Of a stretch of DNA of 64,000 nt, positions 30,220-39,584 are shown one piece after another. This DNA is from Fervidobacterium gondwanense DSM 13020 (GTDB lineage: Bacteria > Thermotogota > Thermotogae > Thermotogales > Fervidobacteriaceae). Position 1 is the stretch's first letter, and each line of letters opens with the position of its first letter. Location: contig NZ_FRDJ01000003.1 of NCBI RefSeq assembly GCF_900143265.1, positions 146,108 through 210,107 of the forward strand, read 5' to 3'. The position numbers and the translations under genes were made by a program. Under the pieces are notes generated by a model. That model was not told the DNA's origin and made no database searches. It saw only the letters and a list, made by a program, of their open reading frames with translations.

Positions 30220-30740
30220 ATTTCGCTGCCCCTTATCTTTGTCAAGTGTTTTCCTTCAACAAACCTTGCCATTATGTAAAGCAAATCAGAAAGTCTGTTC
30301 AGGTATTTTATCAGTTCTACACGCACGGGTTCCTCGTTAGAAAGCCTTACGACAAGCCTTTCCGCACGCCTAGCAACAGTACGACAAACGTCAAGATAGG
30401 CACTCGGTATTGTCTCTCCAGGTATGACAAATGAATCCAACTTTACGTGTTCTTCATAAGAGTGAACGTGTTTTGTTAGTACTTCTATATCTTCCTCTGA
30501 GATCAATCTTATGTATTGCTCACCCTTTGCCAATTCGGCAGCTACTCTAAAAAGGTTTTTTTGTATTTCTTCAACAATTTCTCTTTCATAATCGGGTAGA
30601 AAATGCTTAGAAAGTCCTAAAAAGGAATTGAGTTCGTCAACGGTTCCATATGTCTCTACTCTTAAATTTGCCTTTGATATACGTTCACCATTTGCAAGGC
30701 TCGTTTCCCCTGCATCACCTGTTTTTGTTGTAATTGACAT
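30216..30740 (-). CDS. Cob(I)alamin adenosyltransferase (PduO type)
   Basis: Transfers adenosyl from ATP to cobalamin. 174 residues from ATG 30740, chosen because GGAGGTG is 7 nt upstream (the GTG at 30749 lies in that SD). N-terminal ATP loop TKTGDAGETSL, then GTVDELNSFLG, and the late SDLLYIMAR helix of the five-helix PduO/MMAB fold. First gene of an operon with hutH and a chemoreceptor, an uncommon pairing. Confidence 0.9.
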   Translation of the reverse strand: MSITTKTGDAGETSLANGERISKANLRVETYGTVDELNSFLGLSKHFLPDYEREIVEEIQKNLFRVAAELAKGEQYIRLISEEDIEVLTKHVHSYEEHVKLDSFVIPGETIPSAYLDVCRTVARRAERLVVRLSNEEPVRVELIKYLNRLSDLLYIMARFVEGKHLTKIRGSEI

Positions 30741-30778
30741 AAATTTCACCTCCGATTGAATTATCCATTCTCAATGAA

Positions 30779-30807
30779 ATTTTATCTTACAATTATATTC
30801 TTCTCAA
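30779..30807 (-). promoter_or_regulatory. Candidate promoter of the adenosyltransferase-hutH-mcp operon
   Basis: Minus strand TTGAGA (plus 30802-30807), 17-nt spacer, TAAAAT (plus 30779-30784). One mismatch in each hexamer; leader about 32 nt. Confidence 0.55.
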
Positions 30808-30856
30808 CGTTCGAAAATAATAAAAAACACAATGTTTAGGTCCTTAACTAACACCA

Positions 30857-31420
30857 TCAATCTATTATTAGTGAATACATAACAGCATTTTCGTAAGAAC
30901 CATTAACGTTAAGGTATGACTTCTTTATTCCTTCCTGTTCAAATCCAAACTTATCAAATATCCTCCTCATAGGTATGTTTTTCTCTAAAGTCTCTGCTTC
31001 TATTCTTTTTGCACCTTTGCTTATCGCCCATGCAATAGCTAGCTCGGTTAGCTTTGTGCCAATTCCTTGTCCTCGGTAATTATTCAATATCTCTAAGCCA
31101 AATTCTGCAATGTGCGATGTTTTCTTCTTAGTATCCAGAAACCACACCCAAAGTTGTCCAACAATAATGTTAGAGTTTTTCACATCTTCGACTACTACAA
31201 AGAGTTTTCTCTCAGCTTGAAGCCATGAGTTGATCCAGCTTCTCATTCCATCTATCGTTATTTCTTCTGGAGATGAAAGTATAGTATCACTTTCAAGCGC
31301 CACATTCTTTCGCATTTCATATGCTTTTTCAATGTCATCTGATGTTACCTGTCTGATCAAGAAATCTCCAAAGTAGGTAGGCAATTCTATCTTGTTTGTG
31401 CTATTAGAAGTGTAAGGCAT
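30857..31420 (-). CDS. GNAT-family N-acetyltransferase
   Basis: 187 residues. FLIRQVTSDDIEKAYEMR opens the fold; the acetyl-CoA pyrophosphate loop is NNYRGQGIGTKL near 115-126, followed by AWAISKGAKRIEAETLEKN and FDKFGFEQEGIKKSY, typical of the RimJ/RimL-like GNAT branch. Substrate not predictable. Strong SD (GGAGGAGGGAGG). A hairpin lies upstream that ends the preceding operon, so it needs its own promoter or read-through. Confidence 0.85.
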   Translation of the reverse strand: MPYTSNSTNKIELPTYFGDFLIRQVTSDDIEKAYEMRKNVALESDTILSSPEEITIDGMRSWINSWLQAERKLFVVVEDVKNSNIIVGQLWVWFLDTKKKTSHIAEFGLEILNNYRGQGIGTKLTELAIAWAISKGAKRIEAETLEKNIPMRRIFDKFGFEQEGIKKSYLNVNGSYENAVMYSLIID

Positions 31421-31458
31421 ATTCCTCCCTCCTCCACTTTCTTCAAATAATTACAAAG

Positions 31459-31485
31459 AACCCCAACGTTGTGAACGTTGGGGTT
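31459..31485 (-). terminator. Hairpin ending the long ftsQ-like to DUF4911 operon
   Basis: Perfect 12-bp stem aaccccaacgtt/aacgttggggtt with a 3-nt loop. Minus-strand downstream sequence is cttTgtaatt, only modestly U-rich, so termination may be partial and allow the GNAT gene to be read. Confidence 0.7.
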
Positions 31486-31499
31486 TGAATATTAAAACC

Positions 31500-31760
31500 T
31501 CAATCTGCACTTCCTTCGTTAGGCTTAATCATCAGTACTTCTAAATCAACAATGTTTCTAACACTTTCAAGAAGTCTCAAAGCATCAATCACAGTATCGG
31601 CTGGAGCTATGACTTTCAAGAAGTCACCTTCAAAACTTCTAATGTTCATTGTATTGTCCTCGGCTTCAAGAAGATAGTTTAGAATGTGAACATCCTCTTT
31701 TTTGATCTTCACTAAGATGTCGTATTCCAAGACATCCTTGGCTCTGAGTTGAGTGCTCAT
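31500..31760 (-). CDS. DUF4911-like small protein
   Basis: 86 residues from ATG 31760 (GGAGGGG at proper spacing; GTG 31775 lies in the SD). YDILVKIKKEDVHILNYLLEAEDNTMNIRS and VIAPADTVIDALRLLESV fit a small ACT/ferredoxin-like alpha/beta domain described as DUF4911. Function unknown. Last gene of the long minus operon. Confidence 0.6.
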   Translation of the reverse strand: MSTQLRAKDVLEYDILVKIKKEDVHILNYLLEAEDNTMNIRSFEGDFLKVIAPADTVIDALRLLESVRNIVDLEVLMIKPNEGSAD

Positions 31761-31794
31761 TTTTCGCCCCTCCACAATATAATATTATTACGAT

Positions 31795-32283
31795 CTATTT
31801 TTCCTCTTTCTCTTCCTTATTTTGAACATTAAGTGGACAAGGTGCAAGCATTTTACGTGGCTGTTTCAAGAAACTCTTGAATTTTTCAACAACTTCTTTT
31901 CCTTCATCTTCAACTAAGAACCTTGCAAAATCAGAAAATCTTGAAACAGTTCCCGGATCTAAATTAAAGTAAATATTCCAAGCGGCTTCGTCAGACTGCG
32001 TTTGGTCAAGCTGTAAAATTTCACAGAAGAACATCTTCACAGCATTGAAGTGTGCGTTTTCCGAGATTGCAATTCTTTTGCCTTCCGGAGTCAACGAAAT
32101 ACCGCCTCGCGTTTCGTAGTAAACTAATCCAAGGTCCGATAGTCTTTCCAAGAATTGTTTGGCGGATGGCATTTTAACTTTCAGAAATGTTGAGACTTTT
32201 TTGAGCCTTGTCCAGCCCATCTGATTAAGTGTTAAATATACAGCCAAAAGGTACTTACGTTCTGTTGCTCCAAGTTTCTCCAT
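31795..32283 (-). CDS. Winged-helix regulator (DtxR/MarR-like)
   Basis: 162 residues from ATG 32283 (GAGGTG 6 nt upstream). Residues 5-75 make a winged helix: ATERKYLLAVYLTLNQ, LKVKMPSAKQFLERLSDLGLVYYETRGGISLTPEGKRIA, the layout of iron-dependent repressor (DtxR/MntR) N-termini. The C-terminal half has His, Cys and Asp/Glu (FCEILQLDQ, APCPLN) that could bind metal, but canonical DtxR ligands are not clear. Sits 17 nt after the TGS-kinase gene. Confidence 0.65.
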   Translation of the reverse strand: MEKLGATERKYLLAVYLTLNQMGWTRLKKVSTFLKVKMPSAKQFLERLSDLGLVYYETRGGISLTPEGKRIAISENAHFNAVKMFFCEILQLDQTQSDEAAWNIYFNLDPGTVSRFSDFARFLVEDEGKEVVEKFKSFLKQPRKMLAPCPLNVQNKEEKEEK

Positions 32284-32313
32284 GCTTTTCACCTCTTATA
32301 TGAGAACTTTTGA

Positions 32314-33996
32314 TTAATATCTAAACGCGCTTCTTCCTATGAACTCTCTTATAATAGATGTTCTTGGTATGTCTTCTATATTTGTAATTGGTAAGAAATA
32401 GTCCAATATCTTGAGCAGTCTGTTAGCCTCTGTTGATTCTGGGGCGTCATCAGGCACAACAGCAAGCAGTGGCTCGGCAAATATCTTCAAAACTGCAAGT
32501 TCATACACAAGAGCACTGTTGAACATAGCATCAGCATTCTCTTGATACGGGAATATGTTTCTCTCTTCACCCCTTCGGACACTATCCCACATCCTGAGAG
32601 TGGCAAGTGCATCGTGCCCTCGGAATTTACTGTCCCTTACCATTCTTCTTATTAACCTTACGTCAGTTGTGTGTAGTCTGTTTACGTTATCTAAATTGAG
32701 TTGGGCGAGTGCACTGGCGTATATCTTAAATTTCAATTCCTCTGGCACAAGCTCGGTGAGTTTTGGATTAAGTCCGTGAATACCTTCCACTATTATGATT
32801 TGATCTTTTTCAATCTTCATCTTTGTACCTGATGATTCCCTTTTGCCAAGCACAAAATTGAATTTCGGAATTTCAACTTCTTTTCCGTTGAACAAGTCAA
32901 CCAGATTCTTGTTGAAAAGTTCAACATCAAGAGCTTCGAGAGCTTCAAAATCGTAATTTCCGTTTTCGTCCCTTGGAGTTCGTTCCCTATCGACGAAGTA
33001 ATCATCCAACGATATCGTAACTGGCTTAAAACCGCTTGCCTTGAGTTGTACCATGAGTCTCTTTGAAAAAGTCGTTTTACCACTGGATGATGGACCGGCG
33101 ATCAGTACTAATCTAACGCTCTCACGTTTTTTGATCTCTTCAGAAATCATTGCTATTCGTTTTTCGTGCAACGCTTCCGCCAATATTATCAAGTCAGTCA
33201 CTGCGCGTTCGCCTTTTGCAATAACTTCGTTAAGGTCCCCAACACTGTTGATTTCCATTATCTCGAGCCATCTTGAGTACTCTAAGAACACGTTAGAAAG
33301 TTTCGGAAGCGGCTTGAATTCTGGAACAATTACTTTTTCGTTTTCCACTCTTGGCAAGAGCAGAACAAAACCTTGATCGTACTTTACTATTTCAAACCAT
33401 TTCAAATATCCAGTGGACGGTGGCATGTATCCGTAAAAATAATCAAAGTGGCCATCTGCTTCGTAAACCTTAACAGTTTTTTTCTTTCTGTACTTTAATA
33501 GCTTAACTTTGTCTTCCATTCCTGCGGCATCAAAAAGTGTCATAGCCTGACTCTTTTGTAGTTCGTTTTTCTTGAATCTGTAATCTCCTTTAACCCATTG
33601 GTACATTTCGTCTCTAATGGCCTTGATGTCATCTTCAGATAGGTTAACTGGCGTATTATTGTCACGTATTTCGCAATATATACCGTGACCAATAGTGTGG
33701 AGAACTTTCAGTGTATAATCTCTAAATACTTTTCTTACGGATGCGTGAAGTATGAATAGTAACCCCCTCTGATAGATCCTCATTCCATCCTGACTATCTA
33801 AGGTTATGAAAGTCACTTCTCCGGATCTGTTTATGGGTCTAAATAATTCAACTATCGTGTTGTTGATCCTTGCACCTAAAATTATCTTATTATGTTCCTT
33901 TCCATATTCGTCTGCTATCTCCTCCAAAGTTCCTCCTTGAGGTATCTCATAAACTTTTCCATCAATGTACAGTTTTATCTTCTCTACCATTTTCAC
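32314..33996 (-). CDS. TGS-domain uridine kinase-like protein
   Basis: 560 residues. N-terminus (to about 70) is a TGS domain as in threonyl-tRNA synthetase; 75-200 resembles the ThrRS second additional domain; then a kinase with Walker A VLIAGPSSSGKTTFSKRL near 288 and SLDDYFVDRE, VEGIHGLNP, R-rich lid VRLIRRMVRDSKFRG, all typical of the uridine kinase/phosphoribulokinase family. The substrate of these long TGS-kinases is not established by sequence. GTG start after GGAGGG. Confidence 0.8.
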   Translation of the reverse strand: MKMVEKIKLYIDGKVYEIPQGGTLEEIADEYGKEHNKIILGARINNTIVELFRPINRSGEVTFITLDSQDGMRIYQRGLLFILHASVRKVFRDYTLKVLHTIGHGIYCEIRDNNTPVNLSEDDIKAIRDEMYQWVKGDYRFKKNELQKSQAMTLFDAAGMEDKVKLLKYRKKKTVKVYEADGHFDYFYGYMPPSTGYLKWFEIVKYDQGFVLLLPRVENEKVIVPEFKPLPKLSNVFLEYSRWLEIMEINSVGDLNEVIAKGERAVTDLIILAEALHEKRIAMISEEIKKRESVRLVLIAGPSSSGKTTFSKRLMVQLKASGFKPVTISLDDYFVDRERTPRDENGNYDFEALEALDVELFNKNLVDLFNGKEVEIPKFNFVLGKRESSGTKMKIEKDQIIIVEGIHGLNPKLTELVPEELKFKIYASALAQLNLDNVNRLHTTDVRLIRRMVRDSKFRGHDALATLRMWDSVRRGEERNIFPYQENADAMFNSALVYELAVLKIFAEPLLAVVPDDAPESTEANRLLKILDYFLPITNIEDIPRTSIIREFIGRSAFRY

Positions 33997-34031
33997 AACA
34001 ACGCCCTCCCTATCTGCTCAATTTCACAGTC

Positions 34032-35414
34032 TTACTTTTTCCAAGATAATTCATAACTGTTCGGGTCATGATACATAAAATGAAGATGAACGTTTAATTT
34101 TGAAATCTGTCTCAACTCTTCCTTGTTTATAAGTTCCTTAAAGTATGGATGCAGTTTTATAATTGCTTGCGAGACATCCGCGGGTTTGTGCGTCAGCTCG
34201 TACATAAGTTTTTCTATAACGAATTGCGGGTTAATCACCCGTCCACTTCCGCTACAAACAGGACAAGATACTGTAAATCTTTCGTCTAAAGACTTTGTCG
34301 TTCTCTTTCTTGTCATCTCCAGTAAACCAAGTTGCGTAAATCCATAAATTTCTACCCTGTTTCTGTCTTTCATAACTTCTGCCTTCATTGCTTGCAATAT
34401 TTTGTTCTTACTGGCTTCAGTTTTCATGTCTATAAAATCAACTATTATCATTCCTCCAAGATTTCTCAATCTAAGGATCCGAGCTATTTCTTTTACGGCC
34501 TCCAAATTTGTTATTTCTGACAGTTGTTCATGGTCATCAGTACTTGTGTAATGTCCAGAGTTCACATCAATAACGACCATCGCTTCAGTTTTGTCAACAA
34601 CAATTTCACCACCTGATGGAAGAGGTATCGACCTGTTAAGAACTCTCTTCAGTTCTTTGTTAACTCCATATTCTTCAAACACATCAGTTTCTACTACTTT
34701 TACTCGAATGTTCTTTGAATAGCTTCTGACAAGCTCTCTTAACTCTGCGCTGTTAGCGATAACTTCTTCAACCCCAGCCTTTAGAAACTCTCTAAACACG
34801 AAAGAGTCCGTATCTAAGTCCTTGTACAACAATTTTACCTTTTTAGAGCGTTTAAAATCATCAACGATTTTAAGCCATGTAGAATAGAGAATCTCAACCT
34901 CGCCCCAAATATATTCTTCTGAAACTTCGCTTGATGCAGTCCTCAGGATCACTCCACATTCGAATTTATCTCTTATCTCATGTCCGAGCTTTTTAAGTCT
35001 TACTCTGTCTTCCTCTTGGTGTATTTTTCTCGAAATACCTACACTGTGAGAAAACGGCATCAATACGACATACCGTCCAGGTAATCCTATGTTAGTTGTT
35101 ACCTGTGGTCCCTTTTTTGTACCACTCTCTTTCTTTACTTGAACCAAAACTTTTTGACCTTCTTGCAATTTCTTTAAACCAAAAAAGTTTAGATACTCAT
35201 CCCTTATATCCTTTATTCTCAAGAAACCGTTTTCATCGTTGGTCAATTTTACAAAAGCAGCTTCAAGCGCAGGTACAAATTTTTCGATTTTCCCAACAAA
35301 TATATTCCCAGCCACGCTTTCATCTTCGTCTGGGAAGTATATTTCGGTTAGCCTTCCGTTTTCCAAAAGCGCTGCTTGCAGCGTATCATTTTTCTTGTTA
35401 AGTAATAAAAGCAC
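34032..35414 (-). CDS. rng: Ribonuclease G
   Basis: Endoribonuclease of the RNase E/G family, acting on 5' ends of rRNA and on mRNA. 460 residues: S1-like domain (GNIFVGKIEKFVPALEAAFV, with the typical insertion), 5'-sensor region (ISRKIH), DNase I-like catalytic part with the Mg-binding aspartates in VVIDVNSGHY and IIVDFIDM, and the zinc-link CPVCSGSGRV. GTG start after GAGGTG. Confidence 0.9.
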   Translation of the reverse strand: MLLLLNKKNDTLQAALLENGRLTEIYFPDEDESVAGNIFVGKIEKFVPALEAAFVKLTNDENGFLRIKDIRDEYLNFFGLKKLQEGQKVLVQVKKESGTKKGPQVTTNIGLPGRYVVLMPFSHSVGISRKIHQEEDRVRLKKLGHEIRDKFECGVILRTASSEVSEEYIWGEVEILYSTWLKIVDDFKRSKKVKLLYKDLDTDSFVFREFLKAGVEEVIANSAELRELVRSYSKNIRVKVVETDVFEEYGVNKELKRVLNRSIPLPSGGEIVVDKTEAMVVIDVNSGHYTSTDDHEQLSEITNLEAVKEIARILRLRNLGGMIIVDFIDMKTEASKNKILQAMKAEVMKDRNRVEIYGFTQLGLLEMTRKRTTKSLDERFTVSCPVCSGSGRVINPQFVIEKLMYELTHKPADVSQAIIKLHPYFKELINKEELRQISKLNVHLHFMYHDPNSYELSWKK

Positions 35415-35436
35415 AACTTACACCTCTATTCACGCC

Positions 35437-36648
35437 TTAAAACTTATTTAAGTACTCGTCTTGCTCGTGTGTTAAGGTGTCGATTCCAATACCCATGGAC
35501 TCGAGTTTTAGCTGAGCTACCTTTTTGTCAAGTTCTTCAGGATATTCGTAGACTCTGTTTTCTAATCTCTCGAAATTCCTTGAAAGATATATCAACGAAA
35601 GCGCCTGCAGGGCAAACGAAATATCCATAATCTCCACAGGATGCCCGTCTGCAGCTGCTAAATTTACCAACCTACCTTGTCCAATAACAAAGATATCTTT
35701 TCCATCTATTTTATAGCATGTCACATTCTTCCTTATTTCATACTTTTCTTCAGCAATCCTTTCGATGATTTCCATTGGAATCTCGACGTTGAAATGTCCC
35801 GCATTGGCAAGAACAACTCCGTCTTTAAGATTTCTTATAACATCAGCATTTAGAATGTTGCATACACCGGTAGCGGTTATAATAAAGTCAGCTTTTGGTG
35901 CGAGGTTTTCTATCCTTCCAACTTCAAACCCGTCCATGATAGCTTCCACAGCTTTAATTGGATCAACCTCACTAACCATCACTTTTGCACCGAGTCCATG
36001 TGCGCGCATCGCAATGCCACGCCCACACCAGCCGTAACCAGCTACAAGTACGTTTTTACCGGCGATTAGCAAGTTTGTGTTTCTCATTATAGAATCTAAC
36101 GTTGATTGACCAGTCCCATACCTATTATCGAACATGAATTTCATCTTTGCATTGTTTACTGCGATAACAGGGATTCTTAATTTACCATTTTTCTCGAGGT
36201 TTTTCAACCTTCTCACACCTGTTGTCGTTTCCTCTGATACTCCTTTCAATCTTTCAAGTACCTCAGTTCTTTCTGTGTGAGCTAAAACTGTCAGGTCTGC
36301 ACCGTCATCAAGTATTAGGTCCGGCTTGTAATCGAGTATTTTGTGCAAAAAAGAGAAATATTCCTTCTCGCTTTCTGTTCTTTTTGCGTGAACTGATATT
36401 CCAAAGTCTTTGAGAGCCTCTGCCACATCGTCTTGAGTGGAAAGTGGATTACATCCGGTGACTATAACATCAGCACCGAGCTTTTTCAAAGTTATTGCCA
36501 GATATGCAGTTTTTGCTTCTAAGTGAATAGACATTCCTATTTTCAAACCCGTCAATGTATTTCCCATGCTCTGGATATGATTGAGCAATTTCATATGCTT
36601 AGAAACCCATTCAATTTTCTGATGACCTGAATGTTTTAAATCACTCAC
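35437..36648 (-). CDS. ahcY: Adenosylhomocysteinase
   Basis: Splits S-adenosylhomocysteine into adenosine and homocysteine, recycling the product of SAM methylation. 403 residues: SIHLEAKTAYL near the N-terminus, TTGVRRL, NAKMKFMFDNRYGTGQST (substrate loop with Lys and Asp), NAD site VAGYGWCGRGIA, and C-terminal LGIG-like MGIGIDTLT. It lacks the short insertion of eukaryotic/actinobacterial SAHH, giving the compact form. GTG start. Located between a membrane orf and rng. Confidence 0.93.
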   Translation of the reverse strand: MSDLKHSGHQKIEWVSKHMKLLNHIQSMGNTLTGLKIGMSIHLEAKTAYLAITLKKLGADVIVTGCNPLSTQDDVAEALKDFGISVHAKRTESEKEYFSFLHKILDYKPDLILDDGADLTVLAHTERTEVLERLKGVSEETTTGVRRLKNLEKNGKLRIPVIAVNNAKMKFMFDNRYGTGQSTLDSIMRNTNLLIAGKNVLVAGYGWCGRGIAMRAHGLGAKVMVSEVDPIKAVEAIMDGFEVGRIENLAPKADFIITATGVCNILNADVIRNLKDGVVLANAGHFNVEIPMEIIERIAEEKYEIRKNVTCYKIDGKDIFVIGQGRLVNLAAADGHPVEIMDISFALQALSLIYLSRNFERLENRVYEYPEELDKKVAQLKLESMGIGIDTLTHEQDEYLNKF

Positions 36649-36675
36649 GTTTATCCCTCCACACTGTTTATAGAT

Positions 36676-37842
36676 TTACTTGCCAACAGCGACTGCTATC
36701 TTCTTTTCGAGCTTTGCGTTTTCAGCTTTGAAAGTAATTATCAGATTATAAACACCCGGTTTTGTAAAAGAAAGTCTTTCCAACTTTCCAATTAAAGTCT
36801 TCCCAAAAGGAAAAGCGTACAAACGCCGATTTCTAAGCTCAAAATTGTAACCAATCTCGGGGATACTGAACTGTACACTATCATATTTGATAAAGCGTTC
36901 TCTGTTTATTTTGTTTATCAGAAAGACTTGAATATCAGCAGATTTATTGATTACTACAGATTCTAAGGTTTCTATGCTGAAGTCCAAATCCTTTGGATTT
37001 CTTTCATAATCCTTAACTGTTGGGACAAGTATCTTTACCTCCTTTATACTACCGTCATCAAAATAAACTTGGGCAGACAACTCTGCATTTCCCAAGTCCA
37101 GTACTTTAAATCTTCTCTCGAATTGAAACGTTGCGAACTGGCCAGGATGTATTCTTACCATCTCGCTCAGGTTCTGCGTCATTTTGTCATCTTTATAAGT
37201 CCAAACGATTCTTTCCAATTTCAATTCCTGGGTTTTAGCTGTTCTGTTTACAATTATCAGTGAAGGTTGAATTTCTTCTCCAACAAGATAGAACTGCTGA
37301 GTTAAAATTCCGTAGAAAATTTCTTCGGTGTAGTTGAAAGAGCGCTTTATTTCAACTGGCTTACCGTTTATCTTGCATCTTGCGTATACATAGTATGTTC
37401 CATTCTCCAAGTTTGATACGGAAACTTGGTCTTCGAGGTTGAAAAGTAAACGCTTGCCAAGTGCAGGTGCTACTCCTTCCACTGCGCTCTGGTAATTAAA
37501 ATCATAGATTGTTCTCTTATCATTTGAAAGTTGGAAATAAAATTCGCTAACTACAAAATTTTTGTCTGTTCTCTTAGTATTGACAACGTATACTCTTGCA
37601 CCCACTTTCTCGGGTGCGCTGTATTCCAGTTTGTTTAATTCAATCGTCAACTGTAAAGAATCAGCTATGTTCGAATAAAGTCTTGGGGAAATGTTGCGTA
37701 CAAAAAACAGGAAAACGAATACCATAAGTACTATAAATATATTGAGGAAGAGAAACTTGAAACTTCTCTTCCTCATATTTCCGTATGTCTGGCTTATCTC
37801 TTTTTCTTTTTCCTCTCTATACTTTCTTGGATCGAAAGTCAA
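36676..37842 (-). CDS. Membrane-anchored beta-sandwich protein of unknown function
   Basis: 388 residues, TTG start with GAGGAGG 8-9 nt upstream. A charged N-tail, one TM helix at about 30-50 (LFLNIFIVLMVFVFLFFV), then a long extracytoplasmic part of alternating beta-strands resembling stacked Ig-like domains (TYYVYARCKING, VGEEIQPSLIIVNRT, NAELSAQVYFDDGS). No family recognised. Sits 3 nt after pilB, so a pilus or cell-division-linked envelope role is possible. Confidence 0.6.
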   Translation of the reverse strand: MTFDPRKYREEKEKEISQTYGNMRKRSFKFLFLNIFIVLMVFVFLFFVRNISPRLYSNIADSLQLTIELNKLEYSAPEKVGARVYVVNTKRTDKNFVVSEFYFQLSNDKRTIYDFNYQSAVEGVAPALGKRLLFNLEDQVSVSNLENGTYYVYARCKINGKPVEIKRSFNYTEEIFYGILTQQFYLVGEEIQPSLIIVNRTAKTQELKLERIVWTYKDDKMTQNLSEMVRIHPGQFATFQFERRFKVLDLGNAELSAQVYFDDGSIKEVKILVPTVKDYERNPKDLDFSIETLESVVINKSADIQVFLINKINRERFIKYDSVQFSIPEIGYNFELRNRRLYAFPFGKTLIGKLERLSFTKPGVYNLIITFKAENAKLEKKIAVAVGK

Positions 37843-37845
37843 TGC

Positions 37846-39531
37846 TTATTCCTCCTCACCAATCATGGAGAGCACTTCTTGAATAGTTGTTTCACCGCTG
37901 AGAACCTTGTATAGACCATCTTGGAACATGCTAAGCATGCCGCCTCGTCTAGCAGCAGCGTCCAGTTCCATAGTAGATGCTTCTTTCTGAATGAATCTTC
38001 GGATTTCGTCGTTCACTATAAGAACTTCTGCGACAGCTGTACGTCCCTTGTATCCAGTGTTATTACATGATTGGCAGCCTTCACCTACAAATTGAATTGG
38101 TGGGAGATCAGGGAATAGCTTTGCAGCGATTTCTCTATATTTTTCAGGCAGTTCTCTCTGAACTTTACACTTACTGCACACTCTTCGAACCAATCTCTGA
38201 CCCATGACTCCAATCAACGACGCTGAAATCAACGACGGTTCGATACCCATATTCACCAACCTATCAATGGCACCAGCAGCTGTGTTTGTGTGCAGTGTTG
38301 AAAGTACCAAGTGACCCGTTAATGAAGCTTCTACAGCCAACTGGGCAGTTTCCTTATCCCTTATCTCTCCAACCATTATTATATCTGGGTCCTGCCTAAG
38401 AAATGCTCTCAGATACTTAGCAAAGGTCAGACCTATTTCAGCATTCACTTGACATTGTGTTATACCATCAACGGTGTATTCGACAGGATCTTCTGCGGTA
38501 ACGATATTCACATCTTCCGAGTTAAGCGAATTTATAATTGCAACCAATGTTGTGGATTTACCACTTCCTGTTGGTCCGGTGACTAATATTATTCCATAAG
38601 GATGTTCAATCAACCTTTGGATTCTTTCAAAGTTGTATGGAGAATATCCAAGGTCTTCCAATTTTTTCTTGGAAGACGAGACCTTCAAAATTCTCATGAC
38701 TACCTTTTCTCCATGAACTGATGGCATCGTTGAGACCCGCAGATCGTATTGCTCTTCATCTTTTTTTACAAAAAATTTCCCATCTTGAGGAAGCCTTTTT
38801 TCAACAATATCGAGACCGGATAAGATTTTAATCCTTGATACAACTGCTGCATGCATGTTTCTCGGATACTCAGTAATTTTTCTTAGGACACCGTCAACGC
38901 GGTATCGAACGACTACGTTCCTTCTTTGCGGTTCTATATGTATATCGCTTGCATCGAGCTCAATTGCATGGTTGACTATATTTGAAACCAACTTCACAAT
39001 TGGTGTTTCTTCCTGTTCGGTGGCTTCCTTTTCCTCAGCTTGTTCCTGTTGTAGGGCTTCCTGCTGGGTTATGATTTCACCTAATTCCTCAGCTATAACA
39101 CCTGAAGACATCCCATGTAAAATCCCATTATATAATGTATCAAAAACTGTTGGGGGCATAAGGCAAAAGTCCGCATCTTTTCCAAGTCTGAATTTTATTC
39201 TGCGCTTGATTACTGGTATATCGTAGACATTAGATATTCCGAGCAGTACTTTACCTTGCTTCTCTTCTATGGGTATTACCTTAAGCTCGGTCATCAAGTC
39301 TTTCGGAAAGCTTTTCAGGAAGTCCTCATTTGGTTTGATTTCACCAAGACATGCTTGAATTTCGTACTGTTCTGCAAGAGCTTTGACTATATCGTCCCAT
39401 GTGCAGTAACCCATTTGTATGAGAACTTCGCCAAGCGGTTTGCGAAGTTCTTTTTGTAAGTTCAATGCATTTTCTAATTCTGATGGTTTTACAATACCTT
39501 TCTCTAACAAAACGTCACCAAGTTTCTTAAT
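37846..39531 (-). CDS. pilB: Type IV pilus / type II secretion assembly ATPase
   Basis: Hexameric ATPase driving pilin polymerisation. 561 residues from ATT 39531; the first ATG/GTG/TTG (TTG 39510) would cut off KKLGDV, the start of the first MshEN repeat (LGDVLLEKGIV, echoed by PLGEVLIQMGYC). Core: GPTGSGKSTT (Walker A), Asp box VTAEDPVEY, VGEIRDKETA (Walker B), LVLSTLHTNTA, and a zinc site CSKC...CQSC. In the run ftsA-ftsZ-pilB. No pilC is visible beside it. Confidence 0.93.
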   Translation of the reverse strand: MKKLGDVLLEKGIVKPSELENALNLQKELRKPLGEVLIQMGYCTWDDIVKALAEQYEIQACLGEIKPNEDFLKSFPKDLMTELKVIPIEEKQGKVLLGISNVYDIPVIKRRIKFRLGKDADFCLMPPTVFDTLYNGILHGMSSGVIAEELGEIITQQEALQQEQAEEKEATEQEETPIVKLVSNIVNHAIELDASDIHIEPQRRNVVVRYRVDGVLRKITEYPRNMHAAVVSRIKILSGLDIVEKRLPQDGKFFVKKDEEQYDLRVSTMPSVHGEKVVMRILKVSSSKKKLEDLGYSPYNFERIQRLIEHPYGIILVTGPTGSGKSTTLVAIINSLNSEDVNIVTAEDPVEYTVDGITQCQVNAEIGLTFAKYLRAFLRQDPDIIMVGEIRDKETAQLAVEASLTGHLVLSTLHTNTAAGAIDRLVNMGIEPSLISASLIGVMGQRLVRRVCSKCKVQRELPEKYREIAAKLFPDLPPIQFVGEGCQSCNNTGYKGRTAVAEVLIVNDEIRRFIQKEASTMELDAAARRGGMLSMFQDGLYKVLSGETTIQEVLSMIGEEE

Positions 39532-39541
39532 CTTCTTCTCC
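39529..39541 (-). promoter_or_regulatory. Ribosome site pointing to an ATT start for pilB
   Basis: Minus strand: GGAG (plus 39538-39541), six bases, ATT (39531-39529) followed by AAGAAACTTGGTGAC. No ATG, GTG or TTG exists between the in-frame TAG and TTG 39510. An in-frame ATA lies 18 nt upstream of the ATT, but directly abuts the G-run, a poor spacing. Confidence 0.5.
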
Positions 39542-39584
39542 AGATCTATCCCCCCGTTGGCACCAAAACAATCTTCACACTAAT

